Positions 1-12,591 of a stretch of DNA of 40,000 nt are shown in pieces. The notes under the pieces are model-generated. The model saw only the letters and a program-made list of their open reading frames with translations, made no database searches and was not told where the DNA came from. The position numbers and the translations under genes were made by a program. The stretch is taken from assembly GCA_012295275.1 (NCBI GenBank), contig CM022670.1:2940835-2980834 (forward strand), read 5' to 3'. The stretch is from Chrysomallon squamiferum. Lineage: Eukaryota > Mollusca > Gastropoda > Neomphalida > Peltospiridae. How positions within the stretch are numbered: the stretch's first letter is position 1; the number at the start of each line of letters is the position of its first letter.

Positions 1-434
1 CTTGCTGTGTCAAATACTGACTCATAGATTGAATATGTTTTTGTTAAAAACAGATCTGATAATTTCACCTTTTTTTCTTGGATGAACACAAAACTAAAAA
101 AACCTAAAAAAACAACAACAAACATTTAAAGCATGAACTTTGGGCACTAAAGCAGAGAATTCTTTTCATAAGATAGTTTGAATAATATGATAAATATGTC
201 TATCATTAAAAGGAGATAACTTTAACTCATAGGCTGTGAATTTCACATAATACATTTATAAGTAGATATCACACCTGACTGCACTTGCTTCCTGAAAAAT
301 TTACATTCTGAAAGGTTTTTACTGGGTTCACAAAAGTCAGAGAAGAAGCTGTTTCTGAGAGAAGATATTATTTATTTTAAATAACCTTAATACAGCCACA
401 GATAATAATGTTCATCTGTTCATATTCACTAGAC

Positions 435-472
<38 letters not shown>

Positions 473-1614
473 TATAGTAACAATTATAATAATAATAATA
501 ATAATAATAACAATTATAATAATAATAATGATAATAATAATAATAATAATTATAATAATATATATATAATAAAAATGTTAATAAAAAATGTATATTATTA
601 TTAATGATAATGATAATGATAATATATATATATAATTATCATTATTTTTATTATTATTATTATTATTATTATTGCTCTATATATTATTTTGTTATGAAAG
701 AAAGTTACCGAAACATGAGTCATTATTATTACTATTATTATTATTGTTGTTCTTCTTGTTAATATTATTATTATTATTGTTGTTGTTGTTAATATTATTA
801 TAACCCTGTAGCAAGACAGTCCACTAAATACATGAATATATTAAAGAATTTATTTGCACTAGAAAAAAAAAAATAAAAAAATTGTCAGTGTAACTTGGAT
901 GCTAAACCTGTTTGTTTTCTTTTTGTCCTTTCTTTTATTTATTTTACACTTATTTTTAATTATTTTTTTTATTATATTTATTTATTTATATTTACTTTTT
1001 TATTTACTTATTTATTTATTTGATGAACTTTTTGTTATTATTAACTGATTCATCTCAAAAATATTAATTCTGAAGTCTAATATATCTTACATTTTAAGTG
1101 TCTGTATGTATCTAATTCTGTGTATACCTGTTTGCATGTATCTGTGTTTGTGTAAGTGTATGTATGTGTATCTGGATTGATGTAAGTGTTTATGTGTGTT
1201 GTGTACATGTATGTCTATGTGTATCTGTGTTTGTGTGTGTTTATTTCTGTGTTTATATGTGTATACAAGTATTTGTGTTATGATGTGTATTCAGTGCAAA
1301 AGTATGTACATGAATATATGCATGAACATTGTCGTATGTGAAAATATCATATATACATGCCTACATATACCTGTAACATACCTATGCAGTATTAGTCATG
1401 TTCATAATCACTTAGGTATGTGCATCTATTTATATGATACAGAGTTGTATACATTAGAACATATATAATCATATCTATATTTACACTATCTTGTGATTAT
1501 TAAACAGATTTTTCTTTTTAAAAGAAAAATAAACATATATTTATGTCACAATACATATATATATATATATATATCTAGATGTAAATGTTTAGATGGTTGT
1601 TTAATATTTTTCAG
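1..1614. other. AT-rich non-coding DNA, probably a P450 intron
   Basis: No coding exon was seen on either strand. The stretch holds AAT/ATT trinucleotide runs (about 437-560 and 594-674, with more ATT/GTT runs to 800), TTTA-rich sequence at about 940-1025 and GTAT/GTGT-rich sequence at about 1100-1290. Short open frames here translate to repeat-like protein. The first visible P450 exon at 1615 starts mid-protein, so this is most likely intron, with the N-terminal exons further left. Confidence 0.6.
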
Positions 1615-1856
1615 ACTCTGGATGTTGTTACTGAGTTCAGCTGTGGATACAGATGTGATGCTCTGCATGACAAACCAGAATCCAAAGCATTCGAGTATCT
1701 GCTTAAAGGATTCACCCCCAGGTACTGCTGCAGATGAACAGCAAATTCTAGACTTTGTATCATGTTCATTAGAAACATTTTATATCATGTTAATGTCATT
1801 TAATTAAAATTATTTACAAGAATTTTTTTTTATTGAATTTCTGTCTTCGATTTGTT

Positions 1857-1926
<70 letters not shown>

Positions 1927-3228
1927 TTTCCGTTTTTCTGTATGAATGTGTCTGTTTATTTATTTATTTACTTACTTACTTTCCTAATTACTTATTTTAT
2001 TTTATTTATTTATTTATTTATTTGTTTGTTTTTTATTTGTTTATTTATTTATTTATTTATTTATTATTATTGTTTTTTTATTATTATTATTTACTTATTT
2101 TATTTTATTTTGTTTATTTTCAGTTTTTTGAGAATATGTCTGCCAACTGTTGCTTACTTCTTGTCTGACAAAGAGTATAACAGAAATCTGGACATGTCCA
2201 ACAAACTGGTCATGCAGATAATTAAAAACAAGAGAGCTGAAATAAATAATTTAAAAGGTAAACAGGTAATAAATAAACAAATGAACATTTGATGACACCT
2301 GAGCTCATTTTAATATCAGCAGATGTTAAACATAAAACAAAATATTACTTTATGCAATAATGATAAAGTTCTTAGGAAATAAAAATGTATTATTTTTTTC
2401 ATATTTGATTTTGTAATTTAAAAAACATCAGTTGCATTAGAAGTAGTAGTAGTAGCAGTAGTAGTAGTAATAGAAGTAGCAGCAGAAACAGTGGTGGTTG
2501 TAGTAGATGTAGCATTAGCTGTAGTAACAGCAGTAGTAATAGTAGAGTAATTGTAGATACATCTTTTAAATATAGTTATACACTTATAATCAGTATTTAT
2601 ATGCAAAGAAATTGGTAATATAACTGGTATTGTTTCATTTATTATTATTGTTTTTATTACAATTATTATTATTATTTTTATATTATATTATTATTATTGT
2701 TGTTGTTGTTTTTATTACTATTAATTAATTAATTCATTTTATATATTTATTTATATATTTTTTATTTACTTATTTATTTATTATTTCATTTATAATCATT
2801 ACTATTTTTTACATTTTTTTATTTTACATTATTCATTCTTGCTGTTTTAATTTTACATTTGTTTTGGTAGATAATTCATTCTTGCTGTTTTAATTTTACC
2901 TTTGTTTCTTTGGATTATTCATTCTCGTTGTTTTGTCACTAACTGTAGATGAAAGTAAGTGCAGTGATCTTCTCAGTATGATGCTGCTTGCCGAAGACGC
3001 TGTCACAGGAATGAAGTTTTCAGAACCACAGCTGAGGGACAACATAATGACCTTCATGTTGGCAGGGGCATGAGGTAAAATCTTCTGTGTTCTTGCTTTA
3101 GAATTCATTTTGTTTTTACATAATGCAGAATTTTGCAGAATCAGACCATGGTGTTTGACACGTTGTTAACATGAAATATTTATACTAAAATTTCAATATG
3201 CATTGTTTCTTTTTTTACTTTTAAATCA

Positions 3229-3261
<33 letters not shown>

Positions 3262-3487
3262 TGTCTATTTTTAAAAACAAAAAAATATTTTGTGAAGTTT
3301 AAAATGTTCTGTTAATTTTTTTGTACTTTTTTAGACTATTTAGAAATTTTGATAATTTTATTTATAAATTTTCGCTTCCTTTTATCTGGTAATTTTATTC
3401 AAATTTCAAAATATCACTCTAGTTTGCAAAAAAAAAAAATAATATTTATAATTTTCTATTATTTTATTTTAAAAGTATCTCCATATA

Positions 3488-3524
<37 letters not shown>

Positions 3525-3546
3525 GTTATTGTTATTGTTATTGTTA

Positions 3547-3586
<40 letters not shown>

Positions 3587-5470
3587 CATCTTATTTATTC
3601 ACAAGGAACTTATTTTTTTAAATTGTTAAAATTACTGCTCTACTTTATTTTTCAAAAGTTAAATTTTTTATTATTATTTTTTAAGAGAAGTTGCAGTAGT
3701 AATAGTTGAATAGTAGTAGTATTGTTAGTAGTAGTAATAGTAATAGCAGCAGTAATTGCAGTAGTGGTAGCAGTATAGTAGCAGTAGTAGTAAAAACAGT
3801 AGTTGATATTTAAAATAATTTTGATATGTCCAGTTCACTAATTTATTCAAAATAGAATGAAATAAAAAATTTTATATATTTTTATCTTTTGATTTATTTT
3901 ATTTTATTTCATTTTATTTACTTACATATAGTTACTTACTTATTACCAAAAGGACAGTTCTATTTATTTTAGATATCCAGACCACACCTTACATTTTAAA
4001 GTGTAAGTTTTAAAACTTTTCAGTCGACAGCTGCTAGTTTGATCTGGATTCTGTACTGTCTGTCTGAACATCCAGCAGTGCAGGCTCGAGTTCGAGAAGA
4101 GATGATGTCTCAACTTCCTCCAGACAGTCAGCAGATCACATCCGAAGACCTGGACAAGCTTACCTACATGTCCTGTGTCATCAAAGAAACACTCAGGTGA
4201 GATTTCCTCTGCAATTTTAGCAATGGGAAGGACATGGAGAGCCAGAGAGGGAGTTGTTTGAAGGATTGGGTGAAAGTGAAGGGGTGATGGGGGAAATAAT
4301 GAATGGATGATTGGTGAAGTCATTGAGAAAAGAGATGAAAAGAGAAGAGATGAAGGGAGGAAAAGAAAATGGAGAGAGAGGAAAAATAAGGAGAGTAAAA
4401 GAAGAATGAAAGAGGAGTGTGGGATGAAAAATAGTCCAGGAGAGAAAAAACACAGAGTATAAAAAGGGATGAGAGAAAGGATAGAGAACCTAGGGAGAAA
4501 AAAGAGAGTATGGGAAGAAAAAGGGAGTAAATGAAGAGTGGAGGAAGGAAAAAAGGAAAAATTAAAGAAAAAGGAGGATCCAAAGAGTAACAAATTCTAG
4601 ATTATCAAATAAATATTGAATGAAATGAAAAGAGGATTATACGTTTATATGTTAATTTTAATTTTAATTTTTCAATCTGTTTCAATCTATTATGAAGATA
4701 GTTTTTATTTTTAGACTCTATCCTCCAGCCTCTATGGTGTTCCGAGAAGCAGTGAATGATGACTACATTAATGGATACTTCATACCATCTGGATCCATCC
4801 TCAACGTTAACATAGGAGCTTTGCACAGGCAAGCCTTACATACATTTTCAAAAACAATATAATACTTGGATGATTTCAGGTTTCAATATTTGTTTTTAAA
4901 TTATAAACAAATTTACAATCTGTATTGTTTTATTATTGGAAGTGTATTTTATGTTGTTTTTCTGAAACCATCATGAATGAACGAACGACAGTACTTTTTC
5001 TACATAGTTTAATATTTTTGGTATTTCTGTTTTTAGGTGAAAATTAGGTGAAAATCTCAAACATGATACTTTAATTCTGCTCAAAAATAACTGATTCCCT
5101 AATAAAATATCTTTTTTAAGATAACTAATCATTTTGTATAGCAAGATCATTTATCAAATTCATTCACTTATTATAATTTTTTTTAATTTTTCTTAGAAAC
5201 CCCAAATACTGGGAAGACCCTGATGAATTCAAGCCAGAGAGATTTTTCGACGAGAGCAAAATCCATCAGTGTTCCTTCCTTCCTTTCATCATTGGCCCTC
5301 GCGTCTGCATCGCATTCAAATTTGCTTTGCTGGAAATAAAAATAACACTTTGTCATCTGCTCAAACATTTTAACTTCAGTCCAGTTCCTGGCGTGAAGTA
5401 CAGGAAGTGTCAGATGATTACAGTGAGGCCAGACCCTACACTAAGGCTGATAGCTGAAATCATCTCCTGA
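1615..5470 (+). CDS. Cytochrome P450, 3' six exons (5' part outside window; one frameshift)
   Basis: Haem-thiolate monooxygenase, probably in the endoplasmic reticulum. Coding exons: 1615-1721, 2124-2257, 2949-3074, 4024-4196, 4715-4828 and 5197-5470 (stop TGA 5468-5470). Phases agree at every junction, giving about 308 residues, roughly the C-terminal 60% of a 500-residue P450. Motifs in order: TLDVVTEFSCGY; an I-helix site reading AGHE across 3062-3074 only if one of four Gs is ignored; KETLR (ExxR, K helix); PERF; and the haem loop FIIGPRVCIA with the ligand Cys at 5306-5308. The haem loop has Ala where the signature usually has Gly. Intron 5 is GC-AG. The family is uncertain: the sequence looks like the clan 3/4 and CYP46-like enzymes common in invertebrates, and no substrate can be inferred. 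The extra G means a pseudogene, a null allele or a sequence error. Confidence 0.9.
1860..1918 (+). repeat. (TC)n microsatellite in a P450 intron
   Basis: 59 bp of pure TC between P450 exons 1615-1721 and 2124-2257, followed by TTTA-rich sequence up to about 2115. Confidence 0.97.
2949..3074 (+). pseudogene. P450 I-helix exon with a +1 frameshift
   Basis: The exon enters in phase, completing an Asp codon with the preceding G, and reads through DESKCSDLLSMMLLAEDAVT up to MTFMLAG. Four Gs at 3065-3068 then shift the frame, giving GCA followed by the stop TGA at 3071-3073. With three Gs the codons are GGG CAT GAG, which spells the expected AGHE, and the exon ends in phase 0 exactly at the donor GTAAAA (3075). 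The next exon then starts in frame with STAAS. All the other exons are clean, so the lesion is recent or is a base-calling or assembly error. Confidence 0.8.
3490..3586 (+). repeat. (ATT)n array in a P450 intron
   Basis: About 97 bp of ATT with an interrupted GTTATT block in the middle. Confidence 0.95.
4829..5196 (+). other. GC-AG intron in the P450 gene
   Basis: The exon ends CAC AG and is followed by GCAAGC at 4829, not GT. The acceptor is TTTTTCTTAG, ending at 5196. Only this junction joins ...GALHR to NPKYW in frame, a typical P450 boundary. AG|GCAAG is the usual consensus for the minor GC-AG class, so this is probably a real splice site. Confidence 0.75.
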
Positions 5471-5820
5471 GATGAAAATCAATTTGCATCTGGAACAGAA
5501 TTCTGCCATGGGAAACTAACAGCTAGCAATAGAAGGAAAAACAATAGACTTTCTGAAGAAAATGCAGTAACTTTTAGAAACACCATCATCCGAAACAGTT
5601 GAACATTTATAGGTCCATTTACAAAATTCTGCAATGGTACTAATTTTAGAAACACCATCTTTAGGAAAATTAATATCCGATTCACAAATACTGCAGTAGT
5701 ATTAATTTTACATATGACATCTTCAGAAAAAAAAAAAAAAAACAACAACAACATCAACATCAACATATCCTTAAATAAAATGAAAACAATTTATATGTGG
5801 GACAAAATCCTTCAGTAGGA
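5471..5820 (+). promoter_or_regulatory. Probable P450 3' UTR with polyadenylation hexamer
   Basis: Sequence downstream of the P450 stop. The first AATAAA on the coding strand is at 5774-5779, about 300 nt after the stop. Further AATAAA-like hexamers occur near 5930 and 6370, so the true cleavage site cannot be chosen from sequence alone. Confidence 0.4.
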
Positions 5821-7524
5821 CTGATCATGGCCTTAACTACATTCAGGCAAATGTCTCATACCAAAATTGATGATTTCTTTTTTTTGGTTGGATATTTTTT
5901 TTATATACAAAGAGATTAAATTTAAAGAATAAAAAATATAAATCTCTATTCAGATAGGAATATCCACTGAATCAATTTGTTTATGTCTACAGTGATGGTT
6001 TGGTCTCTACTGATATAACTGACTTCAAAGACATCAGTTTTTGCCTCATTTTAAAAAAAGTCTAGTTATGGCCATGCTGATTATGAAAATAACACCTTAA
6101 GATATTAACATTCTGGAAGTAAATACTGCAGCTTGATAGTATCTTGAGAAAAAAAAAGGAAGAATAACTTACTTTGTAGACAAATTCATGTACGAGCTAA
6201 TGTTGTTAGTTTGTGTGTGGGTGATGTTAATTAAATAATATTGTATAATGCAAGGAGATTTGTGAATGAAGCCAAACTTCTTCTGATCTGTAGTTGCCTG
6301 TATGAGTGAGCTACAATTTTATGATAAATTCAGTTGGAAATTAAATATATATATATATATACTGATGAAAAAATAAAGAAAATAATCAGAGACGGGGGGA
6401 GAGAGAGGGAGGGATGTGGGAGTGAGTGGGTGTAAATGAGTTAGTTCAGTAAACTTGCTTGTTTTAATCACTAACCACTAGCTTAGTGCACATAAAAAAT
6501 ATTCATTACGTTTTTTTCATTAGCTGACAAATTTGTTTGTTCTTTTTTCTCTTTACTCAAATAATTTAACTTTTAAGTGACACTAAGAACAGATTTCACT
6601 TAAAGAAATGGCTATTTTATGAAGAACATATTACAAAGATAATTAACCAAAACAAGACGACAAGAATAATTATGAAAATTTAAAATCCATTTTACATTAT
6701 ACATCTTTGTTATGTTCAATAACATTTACAACAATAATAAATTAATAAATAAACACCTTAGAAAAAGAAAATATTTATTTTAAATATATTAAATCAGGAT
6801 TGATTAAGGGAACAGTGTCTTTTTGGCAGTAGAGCGATAACCTAAGAAACAGTGGATCAAGCAATCAAACCTTGATACCCAAATTGAATTATTTCCAATT
6901 CCAAATAGTGGCTCATTCAAAAATATGCTATTTGATGGTGTTTCTCTCATTACACAAAACACTGAATGTCAAATAACTAATATTAAATTGTTATGTGTTA
7001 TTATCTTGACTTTATTATTAAATATCATAAGCACTTCGATATATATATATTAAAAAAGAGAAAAAAGATAGAAATTTATAATAATTTAAAAAGATATTCT
7101 CATTTTAGCTGTTACTTTTGCTTCATTATTTAAATAAAGCACTGTTTGGATAGACAAAATGGGATTTGTGTTTTAATTTTATACATTAATGTTGTCTTTA
7201 ATGAAATACATACCATAAAAAAATAATAATAATAAAAATAAAACAATGTAATTTGTTATATAATTTTAGTACACATAACTGGTATGAATGATAATGCATC
7301 AGTTCAAAATGAAAATACAAAAAATATCATTGCAAACAATAAATACATTTTAAAATTCTCTCCTTGTTTCAGACTTGAATGTGACAAAGTAAAATTCACC
7401 ACAACATGCATAAACTGAGATATTGGTTGATGTTGGTAAAACAAAACAAAACAGATTCTAAACAAGTTCATTGCCTGTCACTGGAAAACTTTAAATTTCT
7501 TACAGCGTAATAAAAAAGTTATTT

Positions 7525-7584
<60 letters not shown>

Positions 7585-10500
7585 GAATTTGTTACATTTT
7601 ACTCAGAACTGAAATAAGACAAATTCCGTTTTGACAGATCTACATTGCTAATTCACCCTTTCCAATCACTGACAACAGCATTACCCTAGTTAGGTACAAA
7701 GCATCCTTAGAATACATATTTTCTTTGCTAACAAATAAATTCATGAGTATAATATGTTACTGCATATAGCAATGAGATAATGATAATAACACACTTACAA
7801 ACAATCAGTAATAATGATACAAGTATATTCTGAACTGACTGGCAAAAGATAATAATAATAATAAATTTTTAAAAATAAGAAATTTAAGATTCAGTCACAA
7901 CCAATGGCATATTAACAAAACAAAATTATAAACAAAATTTAAAAGCAAAAAAAAAAAAAAGAAAAAAGAAAAAGAAAATAAAGAAAAATAAACAAGAACA
8001 AAAAAAAGAAGCTGATGATATAAAATAATGATCTATATAGAAGTTTAACAAAAATTAACTGTATGATAAAATAATAAATAAAATAAAGCCAACAAAAAAC
8101 CCCTGCAAAACATTATTTATCTATACTGAATATATAAAAACAAATACAAACATTCTTAATAAAATACATGATGATGATGTCAAAGTAAATACTTTTGAAA
8201 ATATAGAACTATATTACCTGAAATAATAAATATAATGTATAATAACAGGATACAATGTTATGTGTACATTGTAAGGAACACTGGCAAGAGGTGTTACCCT
8301 ATCAAGGCAAAACTGGTTTGGATGGATTTCAAGAAATATTTTAGAAATTACGCAACTTTAACAAAGCCTGCTATTGAAAATAATTTAAACAATAAGCACT
8401 TTGTTTTATCTTTTTGCTTAAGGGTTATATTTCATTAAAACTCTTTTGTGACACTTTAGAATTACTAATGAAGATTAAACACCTGTACAGGTAAGTGTAT
8501 TATTAACATCTGTTAAAGTAAAGCAGTTTTTTCACGGTGCAACTTGCTCTACCAACTTACAATATAAAGTAGTTTTCACATTGTGCAATTAGTCCTGCCA
8601 ACTTTTAACATAAAGCAATTTTCATACTGTGCAACCTGTGTAACCAACCTTCAAGATAAAGCAATGTTCTTAATCCTATAAATTTTAAGCTCTCCTATTT
8701 ATCTATTTTTAAACAAATATCTGTCTCACTGTAATCTTATATCTTTATAACAGTTTAATTTTATGAAAACAGTAAGATTTTTAACACATAAATGATTAAA
8801 ACTTTTACATTGAATTTTGTAACCACTCTTAACTGTAGTTATACAGTGTGATTGCTGCTTAGAATGAACAAGCTGTGCAATAAATCAAAATATCTAATGG
8901 CTCTACATTGTTACTTCTGTAAGTGATACCTGCAGACAAGCTACACGTAAACCCCACCTGTTACTCAGGTGTAACAAATATCTTAATGGTTGTCTTGTCT
9001 ACCTGTAAAACAGGTATGGTTGTTTTTATCCAAAAATCTTAACTGCTGCAGTATTACGTCAATTACTCTGTTTTTTTTGTTTTTTTCTTAGGACTTACAA
9101 GCTGTGTCTCTTATTTAAAAATATCTGACATTTGGAAAGATGTTTCAAGGTTTCAAAAAGAAAGTTTTGTGAATAACAGTACAGAAGAAGAGCCAAATAA
9201 TAAAACGAAGAATGTTTTATGATTAATTTAAAAAAATAATAATAATAAAACATTTTAAAAAAAAATCTTTGTTCATTGTAAATGCAACTATTTTCCATAT
9301 TTAATAATAAATTCTCGGCATAAAACAATTTAATAAAAAAAATTTCATCATATTCAGTATATATAAATTATTTTGTTAAATATATATTTTTATTACATGT
9401 ATGGTATTAATATTATAATTTTATAATTTTAAAACCCTAAAAAAAGAAAAAATATACGACCTCTTTTGTAAGAATTATTCATTGTATCATTGTAACCTAC
9501 CATCACTGCCATTGTGACTCACTTTAAAAAGTCACACACAAAGATACACACTTGAACAGACATACACAAAACATAAATGTCAGCTTTATTTTTCAAGTTA
9601 ACAATTTTAACATGTTGTTGATTCAGGGTAAAAAATAAATATATTTTGGAAACTGTTAATTTGTGAGATTGAAATACAAAACGTAATATATATTTGTAAT
9701 CAAATAATATGAAATATTAAAGTCTGCAAATAATAATCATGTGCTGCAAAAAACATAAAATGATAATTTGTTCACTGTAAGAAGGCCATTTATGTTTACT
9801 TTGGTTACATAAATATTATAAAAAATAAATACCAAATACAACGAGTATTATACAAAAAAGGCATATACATACATACACACATACACACTATATATATGTT
9901 TATAGCACTAAAATAATTTACATAGTAATAATAAATGTGCATTGTAATATGCTAAAATATAATAGTTATATTATAAAATGATTATTTTAAAAACAAAACA
10001 CAATTCTGAGGGTTTAAAATGGTTCAAAAACTAACCTTAAGTAGTTTGTCGTAAAATCTGGGGTTGGACGGCAAAACATGCATAGATTGATGTACATATT
10101 CAAAGATGAAAATGAACACTGTTCTCTGTAAATGTTTAAATTATGAATATAAAATTTAAAACATAAATGTAGTTTAATTTGAGGAGACTAACATGTGATG
10201 GTGAGAACAGAAAGATCAAAGTCATTTTGTGTCAATGTTTTGATTTACTGTTTAACTTAACAACATTTCTTAATAATACAATGCAACTGTAACAGGCTGG
10301 AAATAATAGAGGAATGCTGGTTTTTTTATATTATTTTATCTTATTTATTTATTTATTTATTTTATACATTTATTTATTTTTTATTCATGAAATGTTATAT
10401 TGGACAAAGAAATATTTAAAAAATATTTCAATTTATCAACTTATTTCTATACCTGTATGAAAATGATTAAACAAACATGCAGCTTATCTGTTGTCATTAG

Positions 10501-12591
10501 CTTATTGTATTACTATCAAACTTTGTTATTAACAAAGGTTGGTACCCGCTAAAAACATACACCAGTTGGAAATGTCAGAAATATATTCATGTAGTTTGTT
10601 AATATGTTAATACTACACAGATTAACCTGCAATGTTTTTATATATTTAGTAATTTTTTTTAAATTATTTTAGGAGGTATGCCAATCTTAAACAAGGTTTA
10701 ACCATATAAATGTATGACCTACACTTTGAAATGAAAAGACTGAATGTTTAACAACATTTCAGCATACAAATACATCAGGTAAACATATAAATATAATAGT
10801 TCAACAAAGTTTTTAAAAAATTGTAAGTTTAACAGGGAACACATGAAAATGGAACTGGACAGAATTTATAAAATATAATTATTAAAGAACACTGTTAAAA
10901 TGTTTTTGGATGTATGAAATAAAACTATTTTGACTGTATCTTGATGGTAAAAACAAAACTGTTTTGACAAATTTAGTATTAAAAACTTCAATTTATCAAA
11001 ATCAGATATATATATATATATATATATAACTGCATTGAATTCCTTGCTATCTTAATAAATTTTGTTACAAGAACACTGTGTACATACTGAGCTTTCAAAA
11101 TATTAATTCATTAAAATATTGAAAATTGAATTTTATTAATAATGAAGATTATAATGCATCAGTAACTAAAGATTTTTAAAATTTCAAAAAAGAAATAATC
11201 AGTAAAAACAAAATATAAATAAAACTCAGTGACAAATCAATAAAATTCAATTTTAAATAAAGAAAACCATCATTTCTAAAACATATTGAAAGCAAATTCA
11301 TAAAACAATAATTTATGAAAATTACCATCAAAGTAAATTTTCTAAAAATCTAAATTTCTTATAAAACATAAAAAAGATGTTTTAATAACATCAATAAAAA
11401 TGAAACAGCTGCTATTGACAAAGAATTTTTTAGTTTTTTAAAATGCTGTGATGTAGAAAATGATGGAGTGAAAGGAGATATGGTTGGAATGTAACAAAAC
11501 ACTGAGGTGTAGCAGTAGCTGGAATGCTTCATTAACCAGAACAAATTTTACAGTTTTCAGCTGAGTTCATCAATTTGCTCATCATGTGGACACGTGTACA
11601 GTGAAATTTGTCAAACTATTTTAAACAATTAACATTGGACACCTTTAACTTACACCTTTAACTGGGAACTTTAAAGTTTATTGTTTAAAACATTTATAAT
11701 ATTAAAACATTTTAAAAATATTCTGAGCACTAATTGAACCCAATAACTATTTATTATTGTTTACTTTTTACAACCATGATTTTTTTTTTTCTGATATTAT
11801 TTAAATAAATGTATTTAAATTATGCATTTTGATATTGATTGTATCTATTTTATAATTATTTTTGATTGGTTTAAAAGCTTTTATACATATATTTTAAGAG
11901 AACATCATTATTCATAAATACCATTAAAATATTTTTCCTCAATCCATTTTTACCCTGTAACATTTTTTGATGATTGTCTTGTAGATACACTTATATAATA
12001 CTACTTATATATAAAACTGATGCTATTTTTGGTATTCAATACTGTTTGATATTAATAGTATTAATTGTATATTCAGATATGATTTTATCTTTTTAATGAA
12101 TGTTATAATATACATTATAACAAACTGAATTGTACCTGTATCTTCATGTAAGTAAAACAAAAGTTTACATAAAAATAAAAATAAACTTTTTAACTAAATG
12201 GAACTGTTATTCTTTCTTTCCTAATATTTAATTTTCTATATAAGAAATATGAGAAAATAGTGATTATTTTATCAAAATTTCATAAATCCTGTAACTGCCT
12301 TGAAATAATAATTATGAAACCTGTGTAGCCATTATAGTGAATTTTAAACAGATATATTATTTGTGAAATTATGTATAAATCTGCAGCTAGTACCAGCTAA
12401 AAGTAAACATCTTAAACAAAGTGCAGTCATTTATGCTGTCAGTTTTCAAGTCGAAATTAAAACTGGAACAAAAATAGGCATGATATTCTTTTTCTGTTCT
12501 GGTTATCATTGTCACTGTTTTTGTTCTCGAGTATTTGTTCGAAGGAACTCTAACCACAAAATATTTGATAAAATAAATAAATAAAAATTGA
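5821..12591. other. Intergenic region between convergent P450 and Inturned genes
   Basis: About 6.8 kb of AT-rich DNA without an open frame that looks coding. It contains an AAT run at about 7528-7583, A-rich tracts near 7948-8010, a TTTA run near 10343-10380, and AT dinucleotide runs near 6345 and 11007. The region next to 12592 should hold the Inturned 3' UTR. One minus-strand AATAAA lies at 11755-11750, but many other AT-rich hexamers compete. Confidence 0.6.
7528..7583 (+). repeat. (AAT)n microsatellite
   Basis: Pure AAT run in the region between the convergent P450 and INTU genes. Confidence 0.95.

Noticed and set aside
437-674. Trinucleotide arrays considered as a possible CRISPR-like or structured repeat
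   Set aside because: Plain AAT/ATT microsatellites without unique spacers, in a eukaryotic setting.
1833-2292. Two overlapping plus-strand frames with Ser-Leu repeats and Phe/Tyr-rich tails
   Set aside because: They are translations of the TC and TTTA repeats; the only real coding part is the P450 exon 2124-2257, in its own phase.
3964-4593. 209-residue minus-strand frame over a P450 exon
   Set aside because: It is a Phe/Ser/Leu-rich reading of the complement of a purine-rich intron and of the P450 exon 4024-4196, which carries clear P450 motifs on the plus strand.
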